Source: CAYRPN01 sp964426135 (lineage in GTDB: Bacteria; Planctomycetota; Phycisphaerae; Phycisphaerales; Phycisphaeraceae). Taken from it: DNA of 12,519 nt. Where the stretch lies: positions 1 to 12,519 of the forward strand of contig CAYRPN010000156.1 in the NCBI GenBank assembly GCA_964426135.1, written 5' to 3'. Shown piece after piece: positions 1 through 6,670 of this stretch (position 1 is its first letter; each line of letters begins with the position of its first letter). The notes beneath the pieces are model-generated. The model saw only the letters and a program-made list of their open reading frames with translations, was not told where the DNA came from and made no database searches. Position numbers and translations under genes: made by a program.

Positions 1-19
1 AAGGACGCACAAGGCGCAC

Positions 20-49
20 GGGCAAGCTGCGCCGAGCCTTCGCTTGCCC
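20..49. repeat. 8-bp inverted repeat upstream of the glycosyltransferase gene
   Basis: GGGCAAGC at 20-27 is exactly complementary to GCTTGCCC at 42-49, with a 14-base spacer. No T-run follows, so it is not a classic intrinsic terminator. It may be the end of an upstream transcription unit or a small intergenic palindrome. The bases just before it (9-18) are rich in the AAGGCGCA word that recurs in the repeats at 4864-4930 and 12456-12466. The window edge prevents knowing which gene lies to the left. Confidence 0.35.
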
Positions 50-185
50 ATGGCAACCGCCGCGCGAGAATCAAATAGACTGATTATCCGGTCGTGGCCG
101 GCAGGCGGCACGCACGAGCGGGGCCGAACTGGCCGATGAATGATGAAGCGGCCCGCGCCAGATTATCGGCGCGCCACGAACGTCC

Positions 186-190
186 AGGGA
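186..190 (+). promoter_or_regulatory. Ribosome binding site deciding the glycosyltransferase start
   Basis: AGGGA ends five bases before the ATG at 196. The two upstream in-frame starts, GTG at 94 and ATG at 136, have no comparable purine-rich site, and the extra residues they would add look unconserved and low in complexity. The ATG at 196 is therefore preferred. Confidence 0.6.
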
Positions 191-195
191 AGAAC

Positions 196-1248
196 ATGAG
201 CACGATCGCGCCATCCGCATCCACTCCAGCCGCGCCGGCGACGCCCGGTGTCGACTACTCCAGCCGCAGCGAGACGCTCGCCATCGTCGTGCCGGTCTAC
301 AACGAGCAGGAGAACCTGCCCGAGCTCTGCCGCCGGATCAAGGCGACCTGCGACGCGATCCCCGGCATCCGCTGGCACATGATCATGGTGGACGATGGCA
401 GCAAGGATGACACCGTGCGCCTCGCGAAGGAGCAGCACATCAAGGATGCCCGCTTCACGCTGGTGCAGTTGTCGCGCAACTTCGGGCACCAGGCCGCGAT
501 CACCGCCGGTCTCTCCAACGCCGACGCCGACTGCACGGTCATCATGGACGCCGATCTCCAGGACCCGCCGGAGTTGATCGGCGAACTGGTGCAGGCGTGG
601 CGCGATGGGGCGCAGGTCGTCCTGGCCCAGCGCAAGAGCCGGCAGGAAAAGGGCATCCGCCGCGTCGGATTCGATCTCTTTCACAAGTTCTTCCGCTGGC
701 TCAGCGACTTCCCGATTCCATCGCAGACCGGCGTGTTCGGCCTGATGGACCGCGCCGCCCTGAATCAGATGGTCAAGCTCACCGAGCGAAACCGCTTCAT
801 CCCCGGCCTGCGCGCGTGGATCGGTTTCGACCAGCGCACCGTCTACTACGACCGCCAGGAACGCGCCGCCGGCGAACCGAAACAGACGCTGCGCAAGCTC
901 GTCAAGTACGCGATGGACGGCGTGCTCAGCTTCTCCTACAAGCCGCTGAAGCTGATGATGTGGGCCGGCGTCATGGTCAGCGTCTTCGGATTCAGCCTCG
1001 CGCTCTTCTACATCATCAAGCGCGTCCTGGGCTACGAGACCGCGCAGGAAGGCTACACCACGCTGCTGACGATGATCACCGTGCTCGGCGGCGTGCAACT
1101 GATGGCGATCGGCATGCTCGGCGAGTACCTCGGCCGCATCTACGACGAAGTGAAGAACCGCCCCATGTTCATCATCAAGAAAACCACGGGCCTGGAAGAC
1201 GATGCGCGGGCCAAGGAAAAGCGCGAAGCGGCGGCGGCGCGGAAATAG
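196..1248 (+). CDS. Family 2 glycosyltransferase, polyprenyl-phosphate sugar transferase type (GtrB/DPM1/ArnC-like)
   Basis: This 350-residue protein probably moves a sugar from a nucleotide donor to a polyprenyl phosphate at the cytoplasmic face of the membrane, feeding glycans or sugar-modified envelope components. The GT-A fold signatures are clear: VVPVYNEQEN at residues 31-40, the DDGS nucleotide-binding motif at 66-69, and DADLQDPPE at 118-126, whose DxD-like acidic residues bind metal and nucleotide sugar. The GVFGLMDR segment typical of this family follows. Two hydrophobic helices lie at about residues 252-275 and 289-311, then a basic tail, as in GtrB/ArnC proteins. Length is normal for the family. 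The first 25 residues are Ser/Ala/Pro rich and probably disordered. The gene stands alone, convergent with the pseudopilin gene. Donor and acceptor cannot be read from the sequence. A longer protein from GTG 94 is possible but less likely. Confidence 0.9.
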   Translation: MSTIAPSASTPAAPATPGVDYSSRSETLAIVVPVYNEQENLPELCRRIKATCDAIPGIRWHMIMVDDGSKDDTVRLAKEQHIKDARFTLVQLSRNFGHQAAITAGLSNADADCTVIMDADLQDPPELIGELVQAWRDGAQVVLAQRKSRQEKGIRRVGFDLFHKFFRWLSDFPIPSQTGVFGLMDRAALNQMVKLTERNRFIPGLRAWIGFDQRTVYYDRQERAAGEPKQTLRKLVKYAMDGVLSFSYKPLKLMMWAGVMVSVFGFSLALFYIIKRVLGYETAQEGYTTLLTMITVLGGVQLMAIGMLGEYLGRIYDEVKNRPMFIIKKTTGLEDDARAKEKREAAAARK

Positions 1249-1328
1249 AAAGACCCGTCGGGACGCTCCATCGGATCACGTCGATTGTCTGCGGTACCGT
1301 TGCCCGCACGGTCGGAACCGTTCGTTTC

Positions 1329-2078
1329 TCACCGGCTATCCCATCCGCCCCATCCGCTGCCGTGCGAGGCGAGGTTGACGATGGCGCCGCTGGGGGCGCG
1401 AGCGTTGAAGCTGTTACTGGAGAGGTCCAGGCTGTTGGGGATGATGCGGACGGAGGAATCGAAGGACAGCAGGTTGCCCCCTCCGTTGTGCCAGTTGCCG
1501 ATGCGGTCGCCGCCGCCGAAGCCGCCTTCGATGCTCAGCGTGTTGATGTAGTAGCGCGGCGATTCCTCGATGAGCCAGGGCGTGGCGCTGCGCTGATCGC
1601 CGTAGACGGGAATCCAGGTGATGCTCGGCAGCCGCGTGACCCGGGCGCCGGCGAAGGAATGGAACGCCGAGTAATCGAAGCGACCGTTGCTGTTCTCGCC
1701 GCTGCCCAACGGCCCCTCCGGAATCGACGGGCAACGGTAGATGGCCGGATCTCGTCCGGCGTAGCCGAAAACTTCTCCGGTGTGCGGCGCGCCTTGCCAG
1801 GCGCTCTGCCCACCGGTGGGATTGCTCATCCAGCAGCCGCCACCGGGGACGGACGGCTTCACCCAGACACTCGCCCAGATTCCCGGCAGCCGATCGATGT
1901 GCTCGACGGTGAACGCATCGGTGGCGTAGCCGAGTTGCCGCAGATTCGCGCCGCACTTGACGCCGCGGGCAGCCTCGCGGGACTGCTGCATCGACGGAAG
2001 GATCATGCCAATGATGAGAGTGATGAGGGAAATCACCACGAGCAACTCAACGACGGTAAATGCGCGGCGGAGTTGCAT
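1329..2078 (-). CDS. Prepilin-type (type IV pilin/pseudopilin-like) protein with a variant H-x9-DG domain
   Basis: This 249-residue protein begins with a textbook prepilin leader. The short basic stretch MQLRRA is followed by FTVVELLVVISLITLIIGM, so cleavage is expected between A6 and F7, leaving the conserved glutamate (E11) at mature position 5 and a single membrane helix. The next segment (SREAARGVKCGANLRQLG) is typical of planctomycete pseudopilin-like proteins that carry an 'H-x9-DG' C-terminal motif. Here the motif is H197-x9-D207-S208, with Ser replacing Gly. The remainder is Gly/Trp/Pro rich with several Cys and is presumably extracytoplasmic. The start at 2078 is chosen because GGGAG lies five bases upstream and it begins exactly at the leader; an upstream ATG at 2108 would add ten residues. 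The gene is divergent from comEC across 90 bp. Such proteins often occur in many copies away from secretion operons, and the function of this one is unknown. Confidence 0.88.
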   Translation of the reverse strand: MQLRRAFTVVELLVVISLITLIIGMILPSMQQSREAARGVKCGANLRQLGYATDAFTVEHIDRLPGIWASVWVKPSVPGGGCWMSNPTGGQSAWQGAPHTGEVFGYAGRDPAIYRCPSIPEGPLGSGENSNGRFDYSAFHSFAGARVTRLPSITWIPVYGDQRSATPWLIEESPRYYINTLSIEGGFGGGDRIGNWHNGGGNLLSFDSSVRIIPNSLDLSSNSFNARAPSGAIVNLASHGSGWGGWDSR

Positions 2079-2154
2079 GGTGACTCCCGAAGCCCCCGAC
2101 GCCTCCATATTATTTCAAGGCGCGAACAAAACAAGTGGGAAATCGCCAACTCAT

Positions 2155-2160
2155 TATCAT
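2155..2160 (+). promoter_or_regulatory. Possible -10 element just upstream of comEC
   Basis: TATCAT differs from TATAAT at one base and ends eight bases before the comEC ATG at 2169. Transcription from it would start at or next to the start codon and give a leaderless mRNA. This fits the absence of a recognisable Shine-Dalgarno site. No convincing -35 box is visible 16-18 bases upstream, so this is tentative. The AT-rich patch at 2107-2114 is another candidate. Confidence 0.25.
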
Positions 2161-2168
2161 TGACGCGT

Positions 2169-4853
2169 ATGGGGGACTCCGGCACCACTGAGAAACCCGT
2201 TGCATCGGACGCGGCTCCCAACGACGCCGCGGTCGCCGCGCCGTCGCCCAGTCACGGCCAGTCGCAGGCGGCTCCGATCCTGGTCGCGGCGAACGTCGAC
2301 GCGCCGCCGCTGTCACTGGGAAGTGAGCGTGAAGTTCTCTCTCAGCCGATGGGGCCGTTCATCCGCCTGGCGCTGTGGTGGATGTTCGGGGTGGCACTGG
2401 GGCATGGCATGCCGGTCGTGGCTCTGTGGTTCGCGCTCGGCGTCGCCGGCATGGCGATGGTGGTGCTGACGGCGCGACGCCGCCTGCGATCCGCGCTGCC
2501 GCTGGCCTTCACCGTCATCTGCGCCGCCGCGGCCTGGTCCGTCCTGCGCCTGTCCCATGTGCCCGCCGATCACCTTTCGCATCACCTCACGCAGGAAGCG
2601 CAGCTCGCCCACGTCACCGGCACCATCGCCAGCCCGATCCATCTGAGCTCCCCGCAGCGCGGCAGCTTCGGGCAGTTCAGTTTCGAGCCGCCGGGAACGC
2701 TGTTCGAACTCGAGGTCGAAGCCATCGAACGTGAAGGCGCCATGACGCCGGCCAGCGGCACGCTGCTTGTGAGAATCAAGCAGTTGGAACTGAACCTGCA
2801 TCTGGGCGACCGCGTCGAAGCGCGAGGCTGGATGCAGTCTTTCGACGGCCCCAGCAATCCCGGCGAACTGGACTACCGCCTGCTCATGGCTGACCGCGGC
2901 ATCGACGGCCAGATCACCCTCAACGTGCGCGGCAACTGCGATGTCATCGCCGGCGGCAGCGGCGCGAGCTTCGCCGGCTTTCGCCAGAACATCGCCGACG
3001 CCGCGTTCGAATCACTGCACATCGGCCTGAAGCGAGAACCGAAACGCATCGCCTTCCTCGAAACCATTCTGCTGGGACGCTGGAGCAAGGACCTGGAGGA
3101 ACTGAACGACTCGTTCCAGCGCACCGGCCTGACCCACATCCTCTCCATCAGCGGCGCACACCTGACCATGCTGATGGGCCTGGTCTGGCTCGTGGTGCGC
3201 TGGCTCGTGCCGCATCCGGGCAAAGCGTGCGTCATCGTGCTTGTCGTCCTGGCGCTCTACCTGCTGGCGGTGCCGTGGCGAGCGCCGATTCTCCGAGCCG
3301 GAATGATGGCGGCTCTTCTGTGCGCGGGCTGGGGCCTGGGACGGAAGGTGCGCGGCATCGACATGATCGCTCTGGCGGCCGTGATGATCCTCATCTGGCG
3401 CCCCGGCGATCTTTTCAACGCCGGCGCCCAGTTGAGCTTTCTCATCGTCGCCGCCCTGCTGCTCTTCACGCAACCGGTCAGTCAATGGCTATGGCGCGAT
3501 CCGCCGGTGATCGGGCCCGCCGATCATCTGAAGGCTCTCGTCGCCCGGCGCATCGCGGACTACGTCGCGGTCAACCTCGTCGCCTTCGTCGTTTCGCTCC
3601 CGCTGGTGGCGTTTCATTTTCAGATGGTCGCGCCGCTGTCCATGATTCTTTCATTCCTTTCGCTGCCGGTGGTCACCGCGGTGATCGGCGTGGGCTACCT
3701 GAAAATCCTCGCGGGACTCATCATGCCCAGCATCGGCGAAGTGCTCGCAGGCCCGCTGGAATGGATGGCCGATTCCATGACCGGACTCGTGCGTCACGCC
3801 TCGACCTGGCCCGGCGCGACGATGCCGCTGAACAGTTCGCCCTCGGCGCTGTGGCTGCTGGCGACGCTGGCGGTCGCGGTGGCGCTAATGGCCGGCTGGT
3901 TCGCCGGCCGCCGCGCGGCGATCGGCCTGGCAGTCCTCCTCTGCGCGACCTGGCTCCTGGTCCCGCATCATCCGCGCTCGGCCGCCATGATCGATCGAAT
4001 GCGTCACGGCGATACGCTGCGGGTAAACATGTTCGCGGTCGGCGACGGCTCGTGCTTCCTGATCCGCGCCGGCAATCGCACCGCCATGTTCGACTGCGGC
4101 TCCAATGCTTACCTGGATATGGGCGAGCGCTCCATCGTCCCGGCCCTGCGAACTCTCAACGTGTCGCGCATCGACGACCTGTTCATCTCCCACGCCGACC
4201 TCGATCATTTCTGCGGCGTGCTCGACGTGATCAAAGAAGTGCCCGTCCGCCGCGCCTACATGCCCCCGCAGATGCTCACGAGGGCCGAGGCGGAACTGCA
4301 GGGCGCCGGCGAATCGAAGCCTGCGACTCCCCTGTCGCTGCTGCTGGCGGACCTGCGCCAGCGCGGCATTCCGGTGGAACCCATCGCGCGAGGCTGGCGC
4401 GACGACTGGAACGGCACCCACGTCGAACTGCTCTGGCCCCCGGCGGATTACGACGTGGAACACGACAAACGCCGACGCGACAACGACGCCTCGATGGTGC
4501 TCACCGTCCGCGCGCACAGCAGGCGTCTGCTGCTCAACGGCGATCTGGACAAGGCGTCGATGCCGGACCTGCTCAGCATGAAGGATGACCTGCGCGCGGA
4601 CATTGCCGATCTGCCGCATCACGGCAGCTTCGTCCCCGCCTCGCCGGACTGGCTCAAGGCTGTCGCGCCGCGATACGTCCTGCAATCCTCAGGGCCCGCG
4701 CGGCTGCGCAACGACAAATGGGCGGCGCTTCTGGCTGGTGACGTCACACGACTCATCACCGCGCGGCACGGCATGGTCGAGATCACCATCGGCCCGACCG
4801 GCGAGATCAACTGGTCCGCGTATCGCACGTTGCCTGTACCGGTCGAGCCGTGA
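2169..4853 (+). CDS. comEC: ComEC/Rec2 family DNA-internalisation competence protein
   Basis: This 894-residue integral membrane protein matches the ComEC/Rec2 family, the channel that passes single-stranded DNA across the inner membrane during natural transformation. A disordered Ala/Pro-rich head (1-60) is followed by membrane helices at about 63-123. An OB-fold-like DUF4131 segment spans about 138-265. The multi-helix competence domain covers about 290-560 and contains the hallmark LSISGAHL at 325-332. Two more helices precede a C-terminal metallo-beta-lactamase-like domain from about 615. That domain has SHADLDHFCG at 674-683, where H675, D677, D679 and H680 fit the metal-ligand pattern, then GDLD at 791-794 and PHHGS at 816-820. 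These motifs suggest an active nuclease-type domain. All three domains are present, so the protein looks intact. The reading frame stays open far upstream of 2169, but that stretch runs antisense to the pseudopilin gene. No good ribosome site precedes ATG 2169; ATG 2349 (M61) is an alternative start. Confidence 0.92.
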   Translation: MGDSGTTEKPVASDAAPNDAAVAAPSPSHGQSQAAPILVAANVDAPPLSLGSEREVLSQPMGPFIRLALWWMFGVALGHGMPVVALWFALGVAGMAMVVLTARRRLRSALPLAFTVICAAAAWSVLRLSHVPADHLSHHLTQEAQLAHVTGTIASPIHLSSPQRGSFGQFSFEPPGTLFELEVEAIEREGAMTPASGTLLVRIKQLELNLHLGDRVEARGWMQSFDGPSNPGELDYRLLMADRGIDGQITLNVRGNCDVIAGGSGASFAGFRQNIADAAFESLHIGLKREPKRIAFLETILLGRWSKDLEELNDSFQRTGLTHILSISGAHLTMLMGLVWLVVRWLVPHPGKACVIVLVVLALYLLAVPWRAPILRAGMMAALLCAGWGLGRKVRGIDMIALAAVMILIWRPGDLFNAGAQLSFLIVAALLLFTQPVSQWLWRDPPVIGPADHLKALVARRIADYVAVNLVAFVVSLPLVAFHFQMVAPLSMILSFLSLPVVTAVIGVGYLKILAGLIMPSIGEVLAGPLEWMADSMTGLVRHASTWPGATMPLNSSPSALWLLATLAVAVALMAGWFAGRRAAIGLAVLLCATWLLVPHHPRSAAMIDRMRHGDTLRVNMFAVGDGSCFLIRAGNRTAMFDCGSNAYLDMGERSIVPALRTLNVSRIDDLFISHADLDHFCGVLDVIKEVPVRRAYMPPQMLTRAEAELQGAGESKPATPLSLLLADLRQRGIPVEPIARGWRDDWNGTHVELLWPPADYDVEHDKRRRDNDASMVLTVRAHSRRLLLNGDLDKASMPDLLSMKDDLRADIADLPHHGSFVPASPDWLKAVAPRYVLQSSGPARLRNDKWAALLAGDVTRLITARHGMVEITIGPTGEINWSAYRTLPVPVEP

Positions 4854-4863
4854 AGAAATCAGC

Positions 4864-4930
4864 CTCGCGCAAAGGCGCAAAGCTCGCCAAGTCTTCCGCG
4901 GCCTTTGCGAGCTTTGCGCCTTTGCGAGAG
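4864..4930. repeat. Long imperfect inverted repeat between convergent genes
   Basis: The arm at 4864-4887 pairs with 4907-4930 at 23 of 24 positions. Pairing continues inward with one mismatch to 4891/4903, leaving an 11-base loop. The core word is CGCAAAGGCGCAAAGCTCGC. It lies 10 bases after comEC and before the 3' end of the convergent decarboxylase, so transcripts from either side could form the hairpin. There is no U-tract. A partial copy of the core occurs at 12456-12466, which suggests a dispersed intergenic palindromic (REP-like) element. A role as a bidirectional terminator or mRNA-end stabiliser is inference. Confidence 0.75.
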
Positions 4931-4992
4931 ATTCAGCTTGTCGCGTGACCTGTTCAACGGACTGATGCAAAGTGCCTTGGGGCGCTCGGCAA

Positions 4993-5025
4993 TCACCCTG
5001 GCCCCTGCGCCGGTGTGGGAGAGGG
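4993..5025. repeat. Degenerate copy of the TCACCCT...GGGAGAGGG intergenic repeat
   Basis: TCACCCT at 4993-4999 and GGGAGAGGG at 5017-5025 flank a GC-rich centre. Both ends and their spacing resemble the reverse complement of the element at 12485-12519, which contains AGGGTGA and CCCTCTCCC. The outer TCA is the stop codon of the minus-strand decarboxylase, so this repeat encodes that protein's last eleven residues. Confidence 0.5.
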
Positions 5026-6564
5026 CAACGGAGCAAGCAATCGCGATCCCTCTTCGCGCAAGGTGCGAATCAGGGCGCTCAGGTGCGTCTCCGTCGTCAA
5101 TGGATTCGTGATCACGACCCGCAGCGCGCCGACGCCATCGTCCTTGCCGGGCACCAGGTAGAACGCCCCGCTTTCGATCACGCGTCGGCGCAGCTCCAGT
5201 TGGAACGCTCCGAGATTCTCGGCCGATGCCTCCCGCATTGCCGAGGGGATGTGACGGAAGACGAGTATGTTGCACTGCGGCTCGTGCAGAGGCTGGAAAT
5301 CAGGCTCGGCGCGGAGCATGTCGTGGAATCGCCGGGTGGTTTCGAAGGTCACGTCCACGATGTCGGCAAACAGTTGCCGGCCAAACAGACTCCACACCGC
5401 CCACAGGCCGAAGCCCGCGGCGCGCTTGGTGCATTCGATGGTCTTGAGCCCGCTGTCGAACTCGGCCAACCCCGGCCGCGCGGGGTCGAAGAGGTAGGGC
5501 GCGTCCTGCTCGAATGCGCTGAAACGGTGCGCGGCATCGCGGTAGAAGACGAACGTGGAAAGGGCCGGCACATGCAGCATTTTGTGCGCGTCCCAGATCA
5601 CGCTGTCGGCGCGGTTCAGGCCCGCGACCAGATGTCGATGGCGTTCGCTGAGACACGCGGCGCCGCCGTGCGCGGCATCGACGTGCAGCCAGACCTGATG
5701 ATCGCGGCAGACATCGGCAACCGCGTCGAGCGCATCGAATGAACCCGTGCGCGTGGAGCATGCGGCGGCGGCGACCGCGATGATCGGATGGCCCCGGCCG
5801 CGCAGATTGCGAAGCTGGGCGTCGAGCGTGGATGCATGGATGCGCTGTTTCGCATCCAGCGCGGCTTTGACGACCTGCTGCGAACCGATGCCCAGCACAC
5901 CGGCGGCCCGTGCGATGGAATAGTGCGCCTCGGCGTGGGCGACGATGACGGGCGCCGGGCCGGCTCGTCCCGCCAGCCCGGTGCGCCAGACGTCGCCCAG
6001 AGCGACATTGCGGGCGGTGAGCAGCGCGGTGAGATTCGCCAGCGATCCGCCGGAGGTGATGAAACCGGTGAACGTGCCGCGCGGAAATCCGATTGCTTCA
6101 CCGAGTTCGCGCACGAGCGTTTCTTCAACGCCGCTGGCCCAGGGCCCCATTTCGTAAATCGCCATCGCCTGGTTCGTGGCGGAACTGATCGCCTCGAACA
6201 CGGCGGCGATCGGCAACGGCGGCGGCACCTGGTGGCCCACGTAGCGCGGATCGTGCAACGTCTGCCCGCGCGACAGCGCCAGCGTCGCCAGATCCCGCAC
6301 GCGGCTGACGAACCGATCGAGAGTCTCCACATCCGCCCGGCCCACCGCCACATCCGCATCACGGCGGCGCATCGCTTCACCGGCCTCGTCCGCGTTCTCT
6401 TTCGGTGCGCGCCAGTTAAGCACACATCCCGCCGACGCCTGCGCTTTCACCAGGTAATCGGCCAGCAGGTCAACGACGGCGCCGGCCGAGCGCTGGTAGC
6501 GCAACGGATCGTAGGCGGACGCCAGACGCTGCCGAGCCGCGGAAATGTCGACGGTGGCACTCAT
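4993..6564 (-). CDS. PLP-dependent group II (aromatic-L-amino-acid / diaminobutyrate-type) decarboxylase
   Basis: This 523-residue enzyme belongs to the fold-type I pyridoxal-phosphate decarboxylases that convert amino acids to amines plus CO2 in the cytosol. The PLP-binding aspartate lies in LHVDAAHGG (D296) and the Schiff-base lysine in WDAHKM (K328). Other family signatures are DPRYVGHQVPPPLP near residue 105, the glycine-rich SGGSLANLTALLTARN segment and HAEAHYSIARAAG. Length is normal. The layout resembles L-2,4-diaminobutyrate and aromatic amino acid decarboxylases, but the substrate cannot be assigned. The start at 6564 is supported by GAAGGG six bases upstream; longer upstream frames run into the promoter region of the divergent exporter. 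The last residues (LPSPTPAQGPG) are encoded by a degenerate intergenic repeat, so the ancestral C-terminus probably ended earlier. The gene is convergent with comEC and divergent from the exporter operon. No amine transporter or biosynthetic partner lies beside it. Confidence 0.9.
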   Translation of the reverse strand: MSATVDISAARQRLASAYDPLRYQRSAGAVVDLLADYLVKAQASAGCVLNWRAPKENADEAGEAMRRRDADVAVGRADVETLDRFVSRVRDLATLALSRGQTLHDPRYVGHQVPPPLPIAAVFEAISSATNQAMAIYEMGPWASGVEETLVRELGEAIGFPRGTFTGFITSGGSLANLTALLTARNVALGDVWRTGLAGRAGPAPVIVAHAEAHYSIARAAGVLGIGSQQVVKAALDAKQRIHASTLDAQLRNLRGRGHPIIAVAAAACSTRTGSFDALDAVADVCRDHQVWLHVDAAHGGAACLSERHRHLVAGLNRADSVIWDAHKMLHVPALSTFVFYRDAAHRFSAFEQDAPYLFDPARPGLAEFDSGLKTIECTKRAAGFGLWAVWSLFGRQLFADIVDVTFETTRRFHDMLRAEPDFQPLHEPQCNILVFRHIPSAMREASAENLGAFQLELRRRVIESGAFYLVPGKDDGVGALRVVITNPLTTETHLSALIRTLREEGSRLLAPLPSPTPAQGPG

Positions 6565-6601
6565 GGGGAACCCTTCGGTCACGCCGATCAACAGCAAGCG
6601 G

Positions 6602-6607
6602 TATGAT
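6602..6607 (+). promoter_or_regulatory. Candidate -10 box of the exporter operon
   Basis: TATGAT, one mismatch from TATAAT, lies within CGGTATGAT (6599-6607). The same nine-base word occurs at 11083-11091 ahead of the PqaA-like gene. It sits 63 bases before the preferred ATG at 6671. No clear -35 hexamer is seen. Its repeat in another divergent spacer is the main support. Confidence 0.4.
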
Positions 6608-6611
6608 CTTA
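6606..6611 (-). promoter_or_regulatory. Candidate -10 box of the decarboxylase gene
   Basis: Read on the minus strand, this is TAAGAT within CTAAGATC (6605-6612). The same eight bases recur at 11043-11050 ahead of the methyltransferase gene on the same strand. Transcription would begin roughly 35 bases before the ATG at 6564. It overlaps the plus-strand candidate box, so the two divergent genes may compete for polymerase. Confidence 0.35.
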
Positions 6612-6670
6612 GTTTCGCCCTCACCGCAGCGACAATCGCGCGGCCCCGCGCACGGCTGAGTACTCCAGGC

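Noticed and set aside
163..1098. Minus-strand 311-codon open frame opposite the glycosyltransferase
   Set aside because: The translation is His/Asp/Arg rich and shows no recognisable fold, and the opposite strand carries clear GT2 motifs.
1296..1312. ACCGT/ACGGT hairpin as a terminator between the glycosyltransferase and pseudopilin genes
   Set aside because: The stem is only five base pairs with a seven-base loop and no T-run, which is expected by chance in GC-rich DNA.
597..2168. Long plus-strand open frame joined to the front of comEC
   Set aside because: It overlaps the glycosyltransferase in another frame and runs antisense to the well-supported pseudopilin gene. Its translation is low-complexity Arg/Ala with no domain, and real ComEC similarity begins only after 2169.
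3227..4588. Plus-strand 453-codon open frame inside comEC
   Set aside because: It is a +1-type shadow of comEC with Arg/Pro/Ala-rich sequence, while the comEC frame contains all expected motifs through this interval.
4854..4992. CRISPR array or mobile-element end in the repeat-rich convergent junction
   Set aside because: There are only two inverted arms and no regularly spaced direct repeats, cas genes, transposase or target-site duplication.
6545..6670. N-terminal extension of the exporter from ATG 6545
   Set aside because: It would overlap the decarboxylase start on the other strand and consume the shared promoter region. The first helix and family similarity begin just after M at 6671.
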